A stretch of 64,000 bases of DNA from Labilithrix sp. (GTDB taxonomy: Bacteria; Myxococcota_A; Polyangia; Polyangiales; Polyangiaceae), in the NCBI GenBank assembly GCA_019637225.1, contig JAHBWC010000008.1, forward strand, positions 62,001 to 126,000, in the 5' to 3' direction. Position numbers and translations under genes: made by a program. Shown piece by piece: positions 27,635-38,856 of this stretch (position 1 is its first letter; every line of letters begins with the position of its first letter). The notes beneath the pieces are model-generated. The model ran no database searches. It was not told where the DNA came from and saw only the letters and a program-made list of their open reading frames with translations.

Positions 27635-28839
27635 TTGGCGCCTCCGTCCTTCCTCTGCGCCGGATCGTACCGGAGCGCGATCCCGTCACCCACGACCCAC
27701 CCCTCCTCCGCGCCGCGACTCCAGACGGCGCGGAACGTGTCGACCACCGGCAGCTTCGTCAACGTGATGGCGGCGGTGTTCCACTCGGCGCCGTCCCAGC
27801 GCCGGACGCGCCCGAGCTCGCCCACCGCCCACGCGTCGTCGGCCAACGTCCCGAACACCGCCGTGATCCGGGGTGCCAGGGGATCTCCGTCCGGGGCGTG
27901 TGTCCATGTGAACGTCATTCCGCCGTCGGCGCTCGTCCCGCGCCAGATCCCCGGGCCCTCGATCACGTTGTCTCCGTAGATCCAGATCCGGCTGTCCGCC
28001 GTCACGGCCATCGCGCGGACGCTCCCGATCTGCCCCATCGGCTCGTACGGCACCGGATCGTCAGGGAGCGTCTCGAGCGCGAACTTGCCCGCGCCCCTCT
28101 TGTGGAACAAGAGGATCTCGTTCAACCACGGCTCGTCGGGCCTCGGGCGCGCGCCGCTGATCCACACGCCGGCGCCGGCGCTGCCCGCGACGTGGGAGTA
28201 CTCCGCGCCTTCGACGGAGAGCGGATCGAGCGTCCACTCCGCCCCGGCGCCGGCGCCGAGGTGGAAGACCCTCCCCTGCCGTTCGCCGATCTCGTCCTCG
28301 AGCCAGCCCACCGCCCAGACGTCGGTCGCCGAGGCGCCCCAGATCGACGCGACCGTCGCGCTCTCGGGGAGCGCGCTCGGCGCGAACGCGAGCGCCGCGG
28401 AGGTCGCGCCGGTCCCGTGGTAGAGCCCGCTCTCGCCGCCGATCCACACGTCCGTCGGACCGCTGCCCCAGATCGCGCGCAGCGGTCCGAGCTTCGATGC
28501 GTGCACTTTCCACGCGTTTCCGTCCCAGCGGAGGACGTCGCCCTTGGCGGTCACCGCCCACGCGACGCCGGTGCCGTCGCCCCAGACGCCCGCGAGCACC
28601 TGGTCCGCCGGGACGCTCGTGTGGCAGAAGCCGTGATCGGAGCAGACGCGTGGCCCCGCCTCGGGCGAAGCGTCCGGCGCCGTATCCGCGGCGTCGACGC
28701 CGGGAAGCGCGGCGTCGCCGTTGTCGACCGGCGGCGGCGTGTACGGGTCGGCCTCGGTATCGGCGCACGAGATCGTCGCGGTCGCGACGGCTCCGAGCGC
28801 GAGGGCCAGCACGATCATGCGGTCACGTGACAGCTTCAC
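27631..28839 (-). CDS. Lipoprotein with tryptophan-rich WG repeats (predicted propeller)
   Basis: This 402-residue protein starts VKLSRDRMIVLALALG, with a lipobox ATISCAD, then an Asp/Ala/Pro linker. The body has about seven repeats related to VWGSxxxDVWAVGxxG, such as LRAIWGSGPTDVWIGG and ITAVFGTLADDAWAVGELG. They predict a propeller of about seven blades, widespread in Polyangia surface proteins and of unknown function. The GTG at 28839 is fixed by its four-base overlap (GTGA) with the upstream gene and by a GGGAGG six bases before. It is a paralogue of that gene. Confidence 0.85.
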   Translation of the reverse strand: MKLSRDRMIVLALALGAVATATISCADTEADPYTPPPVDNGDAALPGVDAADTAPDASPEAGPRVCSDHGFCHTSVPADQVLAGVWGDGTGVAWAVTAKGDVLRWDGNAWKVHASKLGPLRAIWGSGPTDVWIGGESGLYHGTGATSAALAFAPSALPESATVASIWGASATDVWAVGWLEDEIGERQGRVFHLGAGAGAEWTLDPLSVEGAEYSHVAGSAGAGVWISGARPRPDEPWLNEILLFHKRGAGKFALETLPDDPVPYEPMGQIGSVRAMAVTADSRIWIYGDNVIEGPGIWRGTSADGGMTFTWTHAPDGDPLAPRITAVFGTLADDAWAVGELGRVRRWDGAEWNTAAITLTKLPVVDTFRAVWSRGAEEGWVVGDGIALRYDPAQRKDGGAK

Positions 28840-30071
28840 TTCGCACCTCCCGTGAACCGGAGCGCGATCCCATCGCCGACGATCCACACGTCCTTCGGGC
28901 CGCTGCCCCACACGCCGTAGAGATGGGGGCGCCGACGGTTGACCGGGAACGCCGCCACCGATTCCTTCCACGTCGCACCGTCCCAGTGGAGGATCGTCCC
29001 GAGCTCGCCCACCGCCCAGACGTCGTTCGCCGCGGAGCCCCAGATCCCGCGGAGGTTCTCGCGAGTGGGCGCGCCGACGACGCTCCATTCCGCGCCGCCG
29101 GCGCCGACGTGGCGGACGGTGCCGTTGTCGCCGACCGCCCAGACGTCCGACGCCGCGCTCCCCCAGACGGCGCGGAGGACCACGTTCGCCTGGCTCTCCA
29201 CCGGCGTCCAGACGAGCTCGTCACCCACCCGCGTGCCGTGCGCCGTCCAGGCGCGCTGCCACGGAAGGCCGCCGAAGCTCTCGAGGCTGTTGTCGCCGAC
29301 GAGCCAGACGTCGTCGGCCGACGCGGCCCACATGCCGTTGACCGTGGCTGACCCCTCCGCCGTCTCCCAGGCGATCGGCCCGGCGCCGGGCTTCTTGGCG
29401 ATCCGGTTCCCCCACGAAAAGCTCTCGAGCAAGAACGGCTGGCCACCGAACGTGGGGTCGCCGCCCCCGCTGATGCCCGCGTAGATCGGCGCCGCGGCGC
29501 CCTCCGGCGGCGCCGCGCTGGGGACCCGCGTCCAGGCGGCAGTCCCGTTCTTGAAGCCGTCGGAGCGGAAGATTACGTCCGTCGCGGCGGCGACCCATAC
29601 GTCTCCAGCCCCGCTGCCCGTCACGACGCGGAACGTGTTCGTGAGCGCCGGATCCGGAGGCGTCGCCTTCCAGGCCGCGCCGTCCCAGTGAATGACCGTG
29701 CCGCCCGAGCCCGCGGCCCAGACGTCGGTCTTGCTCGATCCCCACACCGCCGTCAGCGGATAACCCGAGCTCACGTTGGTGGCGACCGGGCACCACGCGG
29801 CCTCGTCGCACGAGATCGGCTTCGTCACGCAGGCCGGATCCGACGCGTCGCAGCCGCCGTCCACGCCGGCTTCGGACGCGCCGTCCGTCGCGCCCGCCTC
29901 GGGCAGCGGCGCCGGCGCGATCGGGACGTCGGTGTCGCCGTCATCCGTAGCGGCGCAGCTCGACACGAGCCCGGAGAGGCCGACGAGGAACGGAAGGCCG
30001 CCCAGCGCGAGGCCCACCGCGACGAACGGGCCCCGCCGCGTCGCACCCGTCATCTTCGAGCGCGCCTTCAT
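28836..30071 (-). CDS. Lipoprotein with WG repeats (predicted six-blade propeller)
   Basis: This 411-residue protein has a signal peptide ending LVSSCAATD and an acidic linker. It carries six repeats of the form VWGSxxxDVWAVG (for example LRAVWGSAASDVWAVGDNG and LRGIWGSAANDVWAVGELG), each followed by a short HWDGxxW strand. The first repeats are more degenerate. Its final block GPKDVWIVGDGIALRF matches the end of the neighbouring paralogue. The ATG overlaps the upstream stop by four bases (ATGA), so it is coupled to the Cys-rich gene. The function is unknown, probably surface interaction. Confidence 0.85.
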   Translation of the reverse strand: MKARSKMTGATRRGPFVAVGLALGGLPFLVGLSGLVSSCAATDDGDTDVPIAPAPLPEAGATDGASEAGVDGGCDASDPACVTKPISCDEAAWCPVATNVSSGYPLTAVWGSSKTDVWAAGSGGTVIHWDGAAWKATPPDPALTNTFRVVTGSGAGDVWVAAATDVIFRSDGFKNGTAAWTRVPSAAPPEGAAAPIYAGISGGGDPTFGGQPFLLESFSWGNRIAKKPGAGPIAWETAEGSATVNGMWAASADDVWLVGDNSLESFGGLPWQRAWTAHGTRVGDELVWTPVESQANVVLRAVWGSAASDVWAVGDNGTVRHVGAGGAEWSVVGAPTRENLRGIWGSAANDVWAVGELGTILHWDGATWKESVAAFPVNRRRPHLYGVWGSGPKDVWIVGDGIALRFTGGAK

Positions 30072-31255
30072 CGCGGCACCCCCGCGTCACACTCGGTCAT
30101 CAGACAGGCTCCTTCGATGCACGGCTGCCCCGCGGCGAGGTCGCACGCGTTCCCGCACGCGCCGCAGTTCGCCGGGTGCACGGAGAGGTTGGTCTCGCAG
30201 CCGTCGGACGGATCGCCGTTGCAGTCGCCGAAGCCGGGCGCGCACTCGTAGGCGCAGATCCCCTTCGTGCAGACGCTGGCCTGGTTCGGTCCGGGCTCGC
30301 CGCAAGACGCCCCGCAGCTCCCGCAGTTTGCGCTGTTCGTCAGGAGATCGACGCAGCGGTCGCCGCAGAGGACCTTGCCGAACTTCACGCAGGGGATGCC
30401 GCACTCGAAGCCGTTGCCCTCGTCGATGCACGACAGGCCGGCTGCGCACTTGATCCCGCACGCGCCGCAGTTCTCGGTGGTGGCGAGGCTCTCGACCTCG
30501 CACCCGTCGCCGCCGCACTTGCTCTGGCCGAGGTCCCCGTTGCAGTCCGCCGGCCCATCCTGGCACTTCAGGACGGTGCACGCGCCGTTCGCGCATCCGT
30601 AGCGGGTCCGTGGCGGCATCGGGTCGCATCCGTCGGGCGGCGAATCGCAACCGTTCCAGCAGCCGCCGCAGTGGGCGTCGTTCGTCATCGGATCGACGCA
30701 GATGTCGTCGCACTGGAGCTGCCCCGCGGGGCACCCGCACTGGCCGCCGTTGCAAAGCAGCCCGGGCGCGCAGGCGTTCCCGCACGCGCCGCAGTGCTTC
30801 GGGTCGTGGTGGATGTCGACCTCACAGCCGTCGTCGACGAGGCCGTTGCAGTTTCGCCAGTCTGACGGATCGTACGCGGTCGGCGGGGTATAGCACTCGA
30901 CTTCGCACGCGCCGTCCACGCAGCGGGACGTCATGTGGAGCTGCTTGTAGTCGCGACACTTGTTCCCGCACGCGCCGCAGTGGTTCGGATCGCGCTTCAG
31001 GTCGGTCCCACACTTGTACGTCGGGCCGTCCTCCGTGATGCACGTCGTCCACGGCGACGGACACTCGGTCCCGATGCACTCGAGGCGGCCGCCACCCTCG
31101 AGGGCCGCGTCGCGGGAGCTCGGGTCCGTGAAGCTCGGCGGGCCGTCGGGGGGCCGCACCTCGCCCATGTAGATGCGCTCGGTGCACGCGACGGCGGCGA
31201 CGCCGAGGGCGACGATGCCGAACGTGACGAGGGCCTTCTTCGACGAAGATGACAA
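30068..31255 (-). CDS. Cysteine-rich CGACGNxC-repeat lipoprotein
   Basis: This 395-residue protein starts with a hydrophobic signal and a lipobox AVACTER. It contains six copies of a HCGACGNxC-type motif, namely HCGACGNKC, HCGACGNAC, HCGGCWNGC, NCGACGIKC, NCGSCGASC and NCGACGNAC. These alternate with CVDxxTNxxHCG and DCNGDxxxGCE blocks. Such proteins, often mislabelled in annotations, are abundant in Myxococcota and probably form disulfide-linked extracellular domains. It lies 60 bases downstream of the membrane regulator gene, so the sigma factor genes and the surface genes are likely one transcript. Confidence 0.83.
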   Translation of the reverse strand: MSSSSKKALVTFGIVALGVAAVACTERIYMGEVRPPDGPPSFTDPSSRDAALEGGGRLECIGTECPSPWTTCITEDGPTYKCGTDLKRDPNHCGACGNKCRDYKQLHMTSRCVDGACEVECYTPPTAYDPSDWRNCNGLVDDGCEVDIHHDPKHCGACGNACAPGLLCNGGQCGCPAGQLQCDDICVDPMTNDAHCGGCWNGCDSPPDGCDPMPPRTRYGCANGACTVLKCQDGPADCNGDLGQSKCGGDGCEVESLATTENCGACGIKCAAGLSCIDEGNGFECGIPCVKFGKVLCGDRCVDLLTNSANCGSCGASCGEPGPNQASVCTKGICAYECAPGFGDCNGDPSDGCETNLSVHPANCGACGNACDLAAGQPCIEGACLMTECDAGVPR

Positions 31256-31315
31256 GGATGACCTCAGGCGTCGCTCGGGGCGAGCGGCGGGCGAAGGGTT
31301 CGAGTCGAGCGAGGA

Positions 31316-32074
31316 TCAGGGCGCGGGCGAGGCCGCGAAGAGGCTTGCGAGGTGAACGCGGTGGCTCGACGACGGATACCGCCGCTGGAATTCGCTCCAG
31401 CGCCGCGCGGCGTCGTCCTTGTGGCCGAGGTAGACGAGCGCCTCGACGGCGACGGCCTCGCGCTCCTGGGCGAAGTGCCCGCCGGAGAAGCGCGCCTCGT
31501 GCTCCCGGCAGAGCGCGAGCGATCGGGCGGGATCGTCGTGGAGCGCGTCGTGCGCGCGGGCGAGCAGCGCGATCTCGTCGCTCTCGGTCGCCGAGGTCGT
31601 CGCGCGCGCGGTCTTCGCGGAGGGCGGCGGCGCAGGCGCGGTCGGGAGATCCGCCGGCGAGAGCGTCGCGATCGTCGGCTCGGCGGGACGCGGCTCGGGC
31701 TCACGTGGCGCGTCGGGCGCCGCGACGACCTCCGGACCGCGCTGCGGAGCGGGTCGGGTCGCCGGCGCCGGCTCGCCGCTGACCGAGAAGACCACGGCGA
31801 GCCCGCCCAACGTCGCCGCGGCGAGGAGCACGAGCGGCCCCTTCGAGGCCAATCCCCCTGCGGCGGGCTTCACGCTCGTCGCGCCGTCTGCGGGCGCCGA
31901 CGGCGGCGACGACGACGGCGGCGCGACGCCCGCGCCGATCATCGCGACGGCCTGCTCGATCCGGCGCAGGCGCGGCTCGTCGACGGCGTCGGCGCGCTCG
32001 GCCTCGAGCGCACCGCGGAGGAGCCCACTCGACTCGTCGCCCTCGAAGAGACGGCGCGGTCCTTCGAGGCTCAT
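31316..32074 (-). CDS. Predicted membrane-bound regulator of the adjacent ECF sigma factor
   Basis: This 252-residue protein has a short cytosolic part (about 1-78), one membrane segment around GPLVLLAAATLGGLAVVF, a Pro/Ala-rich periplasmic linker, and a C-terminal domain of TPR-like helices (IALLARAHDALHDDPARSLAL and following). This is the layout of an anti-sigma factor with a periplasmic sensor. It lacks the HxxxCxxC zinc motif of classic anti-sigma domains, so the call rests on context. Its ATG overlaps the sigma gene stop by four bases (ATGA at 32071-32074), so the two are translationally coupled. An alternative is a coupled envelope protein that does not bind the sigma factor. Confidence 0.7.
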   Translation of the reverse strand: MSLEGPRRLFEGDESSGLLRGALEAERADAVDEPRLRRIEQAVAMIGAGVAPPSSSPPSAPADGATSVKPAAGGLASKGPLVLLAAATLGGLAVVFSVSGEPAPATRPAPQRGPEVVAAPDAPREPEPRPAEPTIATLSPADLPTAPAPPPSAKTARATTSATESDEIALLARAHDALHDDPARSLALCREHEARFSGGHFAQEREAVAVEALVYLGHKDDAARRWSEFQRRYPSSSHRVHLASLFAASPAP

Positions 32075-32718
32075 CGCGACCTCCCTTTTCCGGCAGCGTG
32101 ACTCTCGGCGTGCTCGCGGTGCGCCTCGAGGCGCTTGGCGGCGGCGACGACGAGCTGGCGCGCCGAACGGAGGCGCGAGTAGGCCGTCGGGACCGGACAG
32201 CCGACGGCGGTAGCAACTTCTTCCATCGAGAGCTCTTCCACTTCGTAGAGGACGAACACCGCGCGGCGATCCTCGTCGAGCACCGCGAGGAGCCGATCGA
32301 AATCGGCGCGCGCCTCGCTCGCCTGCACCGCCTCCTCGGGCGACGAGCCGGACGGCTGGCTCAGCAGATCGACGTCGACGTTCGACGCCGGCGCGGGACG
32401 CTTTCGCCGGTGGCGCGACGCCTCGCGCACGCAGATCCGATAGAGCCACGCGCGCATCTGGTTTCGCTCCTCGTAGCGATCGAGGGAGCGATGCACGATG
32501 ATGAACACTTCTTGCGTGAGGTCGTCGAGGTCGGCATCCGGTACCCCGAGGCGGCGGAGCAGCCGGAACACGAAGGCGCCGTGCTCGCGGAACACGCCCG
32601 CCGACGTCGTGACCGCGGGCGCGGTCACCGCCGCGCCGCCGTCCACCGCGCTCGCGGCGACAACGGCCGGGGACGCCGGGATGGCCGGAGCCGGAGCGGG
32701 ATAGCCAAACGCTGCCAC
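32071..32718 (-). CDS. ECF-type RNA polymerase sigma factor
   Basis: This 215-residue protein is a sigma-70 family ECF factor, which directs RNA polymerase to its own promoter set. Region 2 lies at about 40-105, with DLDDLTQEVFIIVHRSLDRY and AWLYRICVREASRHRR. Region 4 lies at about 140-195, with EELSMEEVATAVGCPVPTAYSRL, the DNA-binding helix-turn-helix. A low-complexity Ala/Pro stretch precedes region 2. The start is a GTG at 32718. It follows the outer-membrane-like gene by 45 bases and overlaps the regulator gene. Targets probably include its own operon, which ends in surface proteins. Confidence 0.93.
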   Translation of the reverse strand: MAAFGYPAPAPAIPASPAVVAASAVDGGAAVTAPAVTTSAGVFREHGAFVFRLLRRLGVPDADLDDLTQEVFIIVHRSLDRYEERNQMRAWLYRICVREASRHRRKRPAPASNVDVDLLSQPSGSSPEEAVQASEARADFDRLLAVLDEDRRAVFVLYEVEELSMEEVATAVGCPVPTAYSRLRSARQLVVAAAKRLEAHREHAESHAAGKGRSR

Positions 32719-32763
32719 GGGTGGAGACCTCGCCCGACAAAAGGACCGCGCTCCGGGTTTTCA

Positions 32764-33840
32764 TCAAAGAAAATGCACGACGACACCGAAACCGGCCTGG
32801 AAGCTGGCCGGGGCCGGGAAAAGGAGCGTTCGCTCCCGTCCGGCGGCGTCCCGGTAGATGAACCGGTCGCGGCGCAAGATCGCCGACAGCTGCGGGGCAA
32901 GGTAGGGCTCGACGGCGACGCCATGCCGTAGGACCAGACGGTAGCCAAGGCGGCCCTCCGCGAGAACCCCGACGATCCACGAGCTCCTCGACGACGTCGT
33001 GAGGTTGGCCGAGCGCGCCGTGATCATGCCGGCGTCCACACCCGCGCACGCGCCGAAGGCGAGGCTCCCCGCGGCGAGGCTCCCCAAACGGTAGAGCTCG
33101 AGGCACCCGAGCGCCGCGCCGCCGATCCGATCGACCTCCGCCTGCGCCGGCGCCGCGAGCGTCCGCGGCGGCCAGTACGCCGCGCGCGCGATCAGCGCGA
33201 AGCGCGGGACGGGAGGCCGGACCACCGCCCCCGCCTCGACCGCCCAGGCCAGCGCGGGGAGGACGCCCGTCCCTCCCGCCACGCCGGCGAGCGGGCTCAC
33301 GCGCCAGCGGAGCGGCTCGGGCGGCTCGGGCGGCGTCGGGGGCCTCCGCGGCTCGCGCGGACGATCCGTGCCGCGGGGCGCGGGCGCGACGGGCGGCGTC
33401 TCGGCGCGCCGCGGAGGCTCGGTGGTCGCGCGCGGAGGGCCGACCATGATCGCGAGCACCACGGCCAGCGTGTCGAGGGCCTTCGGGCAGTCGGCGGCGG
33501 GCAGCGGAACGTCGCGCCTCCCGAGCTCCGCGCCGGCGCGATCCCGCTCGACGATCGCCGCGCGCCACGAGTCGACCGCGTCGTCGGCGCGCTCCGCGGC
33601 GATCGCGAACGCGATGTCGGCGGCGTCCTCGTCGGCGAAGACGGGGCGGCGCAGGCGCTCCTCGACCGCGCGCGTGAGCGCCTCGCGACCGCCGCAGCGA
33701 TCGAGCGGGCTCTCTCCGAGCGCGATCGAGAACACGATCGGCCGCTCCTCGGCCCCGGACGCCGTCGCAGGCGCACCGAGCGCCGCCGCGATCGCGATCG
33801 CGGCGAGCCGGGGTCGGGTTCTCGATCGCGTGCGCCGCAT
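32764..33840 (-). CDS. Predicted outer-membrane protein of the sigma operon
   Basis: This 358-residue protein has a cleavable signal (cleavage near ATASGAEE). Residues about 30-140 form a mixed domain with a conserved-looking Cys pair (DRCGG and AADCP). A Pro/Arg linker follows (about 145-178), and then a C-terminal half of alternating strands ending FGVVVHFL. That ending, with a terminal aromatic/Leu pair, suggests a small outer-membrane barrel. The function is unknown. It is 45 bases upstream of the ECF sigma gene, and its position suggests it senses or builds the envelope part controlled by that sigma factor. It is separated from parE by 77 bases. Confidence 0.7.
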   Translation of the reverse strand: MRRTRSRTRPRLAAIAIAAALGAPATASGAEERPIVFSIALGESPLDRCGGREALTRAVEERLRRPVFADEDAADIAFAIAAERADDAVDSWRAAIVERDRAGAELGRRDVPLPAADCPKALDTLAVVLAIMVGPPRATTEPPRRAETPPVAPAPRGTDRPREPRRPPTPPEPPEPLRWRVSPLAGVAGGTGVLPALAWAVEAGAVVRPPVPRFALIARAAYWPPRTLAAPAQAEVDRIGGAALGCLELYRLGSLAAGSLAFGACAGVDAGMITARSANLTTSSRSSWIVGVLAEGRLGYRLVLRHGVAVEPYLAPQLSAILRRDRFIYRDAAGRERTLLFPAPASFQAGFGVVVHFL

Positions 33841-33917
33841 CGACGAAGCCCGCCATGATACGGCAGAGCACGGGCGACGGTGCAGCGCCGAGCGCGGACG
33901 CCTGGTCGAGCGCCCGA

Positions 33918-35825
33918 TCAGACGTCGATGTCCGCGGCCTCTTGTGCGTGCTCCATGATGAAGTTGAAGCGCGCGGACGGGTCCTTGCCCATCAGGTCGT
34001 TGATCACGCGATCGGTCTGGAGGGCGTCGGCGACCTCGATCCGGAGCAGACGCCGCGACCTCGGCGAGAGCGTCGTCTCCCAGAGCACCTTCGGCATCAT
34101 CTCGCCGAGCCCCTTGAAGCGCGTGATCTCCACCTTGCTCTCGTCCTTGCCGGCTTCCTTCAGGATGCGCGCCTTGTCCGCGTCGTCGGCGGCCCAGTGC
34201 GTCTCCTTGCCGACGTCGATGCGGTAGAGCGGCGGCACGGCGACGAAGACCTTGCCGTTCTTCAAGAGCTCCGGGATGTGCCGGTAGAAGAACGTGAGCA
34301 GGAGCGTCGAGATGTGGTGACCGTCCGAGTCCGCGTCGGCGAGCACGATGATCCGCGCGTAGCGGAGGCGGGCGATATCGAAGTCCTTACCGACGCCGCA
34401 GCCCATCGCGACGACGAGGTCGGCGAGCTCCTTGTTCTCGAGCACCTTCGCGAGCGCCACCGACTCGGTGTTGAGCACCTTGCCGCGGAGCGGCAGGACC
34501 GCCTGCAGCTCGCGGTCGCGTCCTTGCTTGGCCGAGCCGCCGGCGGAGTCGCCCTCGACGATGAAGAGCTCCGTCTTTTCGCGGGCGTTGCTCGTGCAGT
34601 CGCTGAGCTTGCCGGGCAAGGTCAGTCGCCCGGTCGTCGCCGTCTTGCGCGAGACCGCCGCCGACGCCGCGCGCGACGCCTCGCGCGCGCGCGCCGCGAG
34701 GACGATGCGCGCGATGATCTGCTCGGCGACGCTGCGGTTCGAGTTCAGCCACTGCTCGAGCGCCGGGCGCACCGCCTGGTCGACGTAGGACTGGACCTCG
34801 GGGTTGTTGAGGCGATCCTTCGTCTGCCCCTGGAACTGCGGCTCCGCGATGTAGACGCTCAGGACCGACACGAAGCCTTCGCGGATGTCGTCGGCGGTGA
34901 GCGTTACGCCGCGCGGCGCGAGGTTGTGGGTGTCGATGAAGTTGCGGACCGCCTTGCCGACCGCGCTCCGCAGGCCGTTTTCGTGCGTGCCGCCCGACCC
35001 GGTGGGGATGCCGTTGACGTAGCTCCGGACGTGCTCGTCCGTCGACTCGGTCCACTGGAACGCGACCTCGACCTTCGCGCCGTTCTCCTTCACGAGCGTG
35101 AACGGCGCCTCGTGGATCGCCTTGTGGCCGCGCTCGCCGATGACCTTCTTCAGGTAGTCGACGATCCCCTGGTCGTGCTTGAAGGTCTCGTCGGTGCCGT
35201 GCGCCTGGTCGATGAAGCGGACCTTCACGCCGCGGTGGAGGAAGCTCGCGACCTCGAGGCGGTCGCGGATGAGCTGCGGATCGAACTCGGTGCGCGGGAA
35301 GATCTGCGGGTCCGGCTGGAAGAAGACGGTCGTTCCGCTGCCGCGCGCCGCGCCGACCTTCTTCAGCTGCCCCTGCGCGACGCCGCGCCGGAACTCCATC
35401 GTGTGCTCGGCCCCGCCGCGCTTCACCGTGACGACGACCTTCGTCGACAGCGCGTTGACGACCGAGGCGCCGACGCCGTGGAGGCCGCCGGACGTCTTGT
35501 AGTTGCCGCCCTCGAACTTCCCGCCGGCGTGGAGCGTCGTGTAGACGATCTCGAGCGCCGTCTTCTTGTGCTTCGGGTGCTTGTCGATCGGGATGCCGCG
35601 GCCGTCGTCCGAGACGGTGATGCTCGATCCGTCCTTGTGGAGCGTGACCGTGATCTCCTTCGCGTGGCCGTTCATGGCCTCGTCGACGGAGTTGTCCACG
35701 ATCTCCCAGACGAGATGATGGAGGCCGGCGCTGCCGACGCCTCCGATGTACATGCCCGGGCGCTTCCGGACCGGATCGAGACCCTCGAGGACCTGGATGT
35801 CTTTTGCGGTGTACTCGGTCGCCAT
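33918..35825 (-). CDS. parE: DNA topoisomerase IV subunit B
   Basis: This 635-residue type IIA topoisomerase subunit supplies ATP-driven strand passage together with ParC, mainly unlinking daughter chromosomes. The GHKL ATPase motifs are EIVDNSVDEA, DDGRGIPIDKHP and SGGLHGVGASVVNALS. The TOPRIM domain has IVEGDSAGGSAKQGRDR, LADADSDGHHI and ITRFKGLGEMMP. It lacks the extra domain seen in some GyrB proteins. Its neighbour is parC, 39 bases upstream on the same strand, which supports ParE over GyrB. The gyrA at 47721 stands alone, without gyrB in the window. Confidence 0.93.
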   Translation of the reverse strand: MATEYTAKDIQVLEGLDPVRKRPGMYIGGVGSAGLHHLVWEIVDNSVDEAMNGHAKEITVTLHKDGSSITVSDDGRGIPIDKHPKHKKTALEIVYTTLHAGGKFEGGNYKTSGGLHGVGASVVNALSTKVVVTVKRGGAEHTMEFRRGVAQGQLKKVGAARGSGTTVFFQPDPQIFPRTEFDPQLIRDRLEVASFLHRGVKVRFIDQAHGTDETFKHDQGIVDYLKKVIGERGHKAIHEAPFTLVKENGAKVEVAFQWTESTDEHVRSYVNGIPTGSGGTHENGLRSAVGKAVRNFIDTHNLAPRGVTLTADDIREGFVSVLSVYIAEPQFQGQTKDRLNNPEVQSYVDQAVRPALEQWLNSNRSVAEQIIARIVLAARAREASRAASAAVSRKTATTGRLTLPGKLSDCTSNAREKTELFIVEGDSAGGSAKQGRDRELQAVLPLRGKVLNTESVALAKVLENKELADLVVAMGCGVGKDFDIARLRYARIIVLADADSDGHHISTLLLTFFYRHIPELLKNGKVFVAVPPLYRIDVGKETHWAADDADKARILKEAGKDESKVEITRFKGLGEMMPKVLWETTLSPRSRRLLRIEVADALQTDRVINDLMGKDPSARFNFIMEHAQEAADIDV

Positions 35826-35864
35826 GGGTGCTGCTCTCTTGTTCCGAGGTGGCGGACTCTATCG

Positions 35865-38342
<2,478 letters not shown>

Positions 38343-38561
38343 AGGAGATCCCTCGGGTAACCCTGCGGGAACTCACCAGCTCACTGTACGAACGTCAAGT
38401 TTCCGGTGCCCGTTCGCAGGACGAGCTCGAGCGTTGCGTAGGCGTTCAGCCCGAGCGCAATTTTGCGCCACGACGGCGACGGAAGAACGCGTCTCTATTG
38501 GGTTTCTTCGGTCCGCGCCGATGGCGCGCCGCGCTGCGGCACGTACCTTACCCGCAGCCCC

Positions 38562-38828
38562 ATGCCCCCCACCGTGGCCACCTTCCCGTACGCAGCGCCC
38601 GACTCGGACGCGGACGCCTACTCGGACGGCTCCTCCGACGATCGCGGCTCGTCGCGCAGCCTCGACGAGATCGGCGCGGTCGCCGTGCTCGGAGCGATGG
38701 TCGAGCAGCGCCGCCGCTCGTCGAGCATCCCGTCGCCGAGCGAGCTCGACGTCGACGCCGACGCGATCGCGACCCAGCGGCGCCAGCGGCTCGATCCGAA
38801 CGACGACGTCTTTCAGAAGATCCGGTGA
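38562..38828 (+). CDS. Small acidic protein, function unknown
   Basis: This open frame gives 88 residues starting MPPTVATFPYAA, then a Ser/Asp-rich stretch and a more ordered DEIGAVAVLGAMVEQRRR segment. It ends LDPNDDVFQKIR. I do not recognise it. It lies 28 bases upstream of the small alarmone hydrolase gene and is read with it, which supports it being real. The start is uncertain; an earlier TTG in frame is possible. Codon use is as in its neighbours. Confidence 0.5.
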   Translation: MPPTVATFPYAAPDSDADAYSDGSSDDRGSSRSLDEIGAVAVLGAMVEQRRRSSSIPSPSELDVDADAIATQRRQRLDPNDDVFQKIR

Positions 38829-38856
38829 GCGTCACGCTCCGCCGCGACTGACGTCG

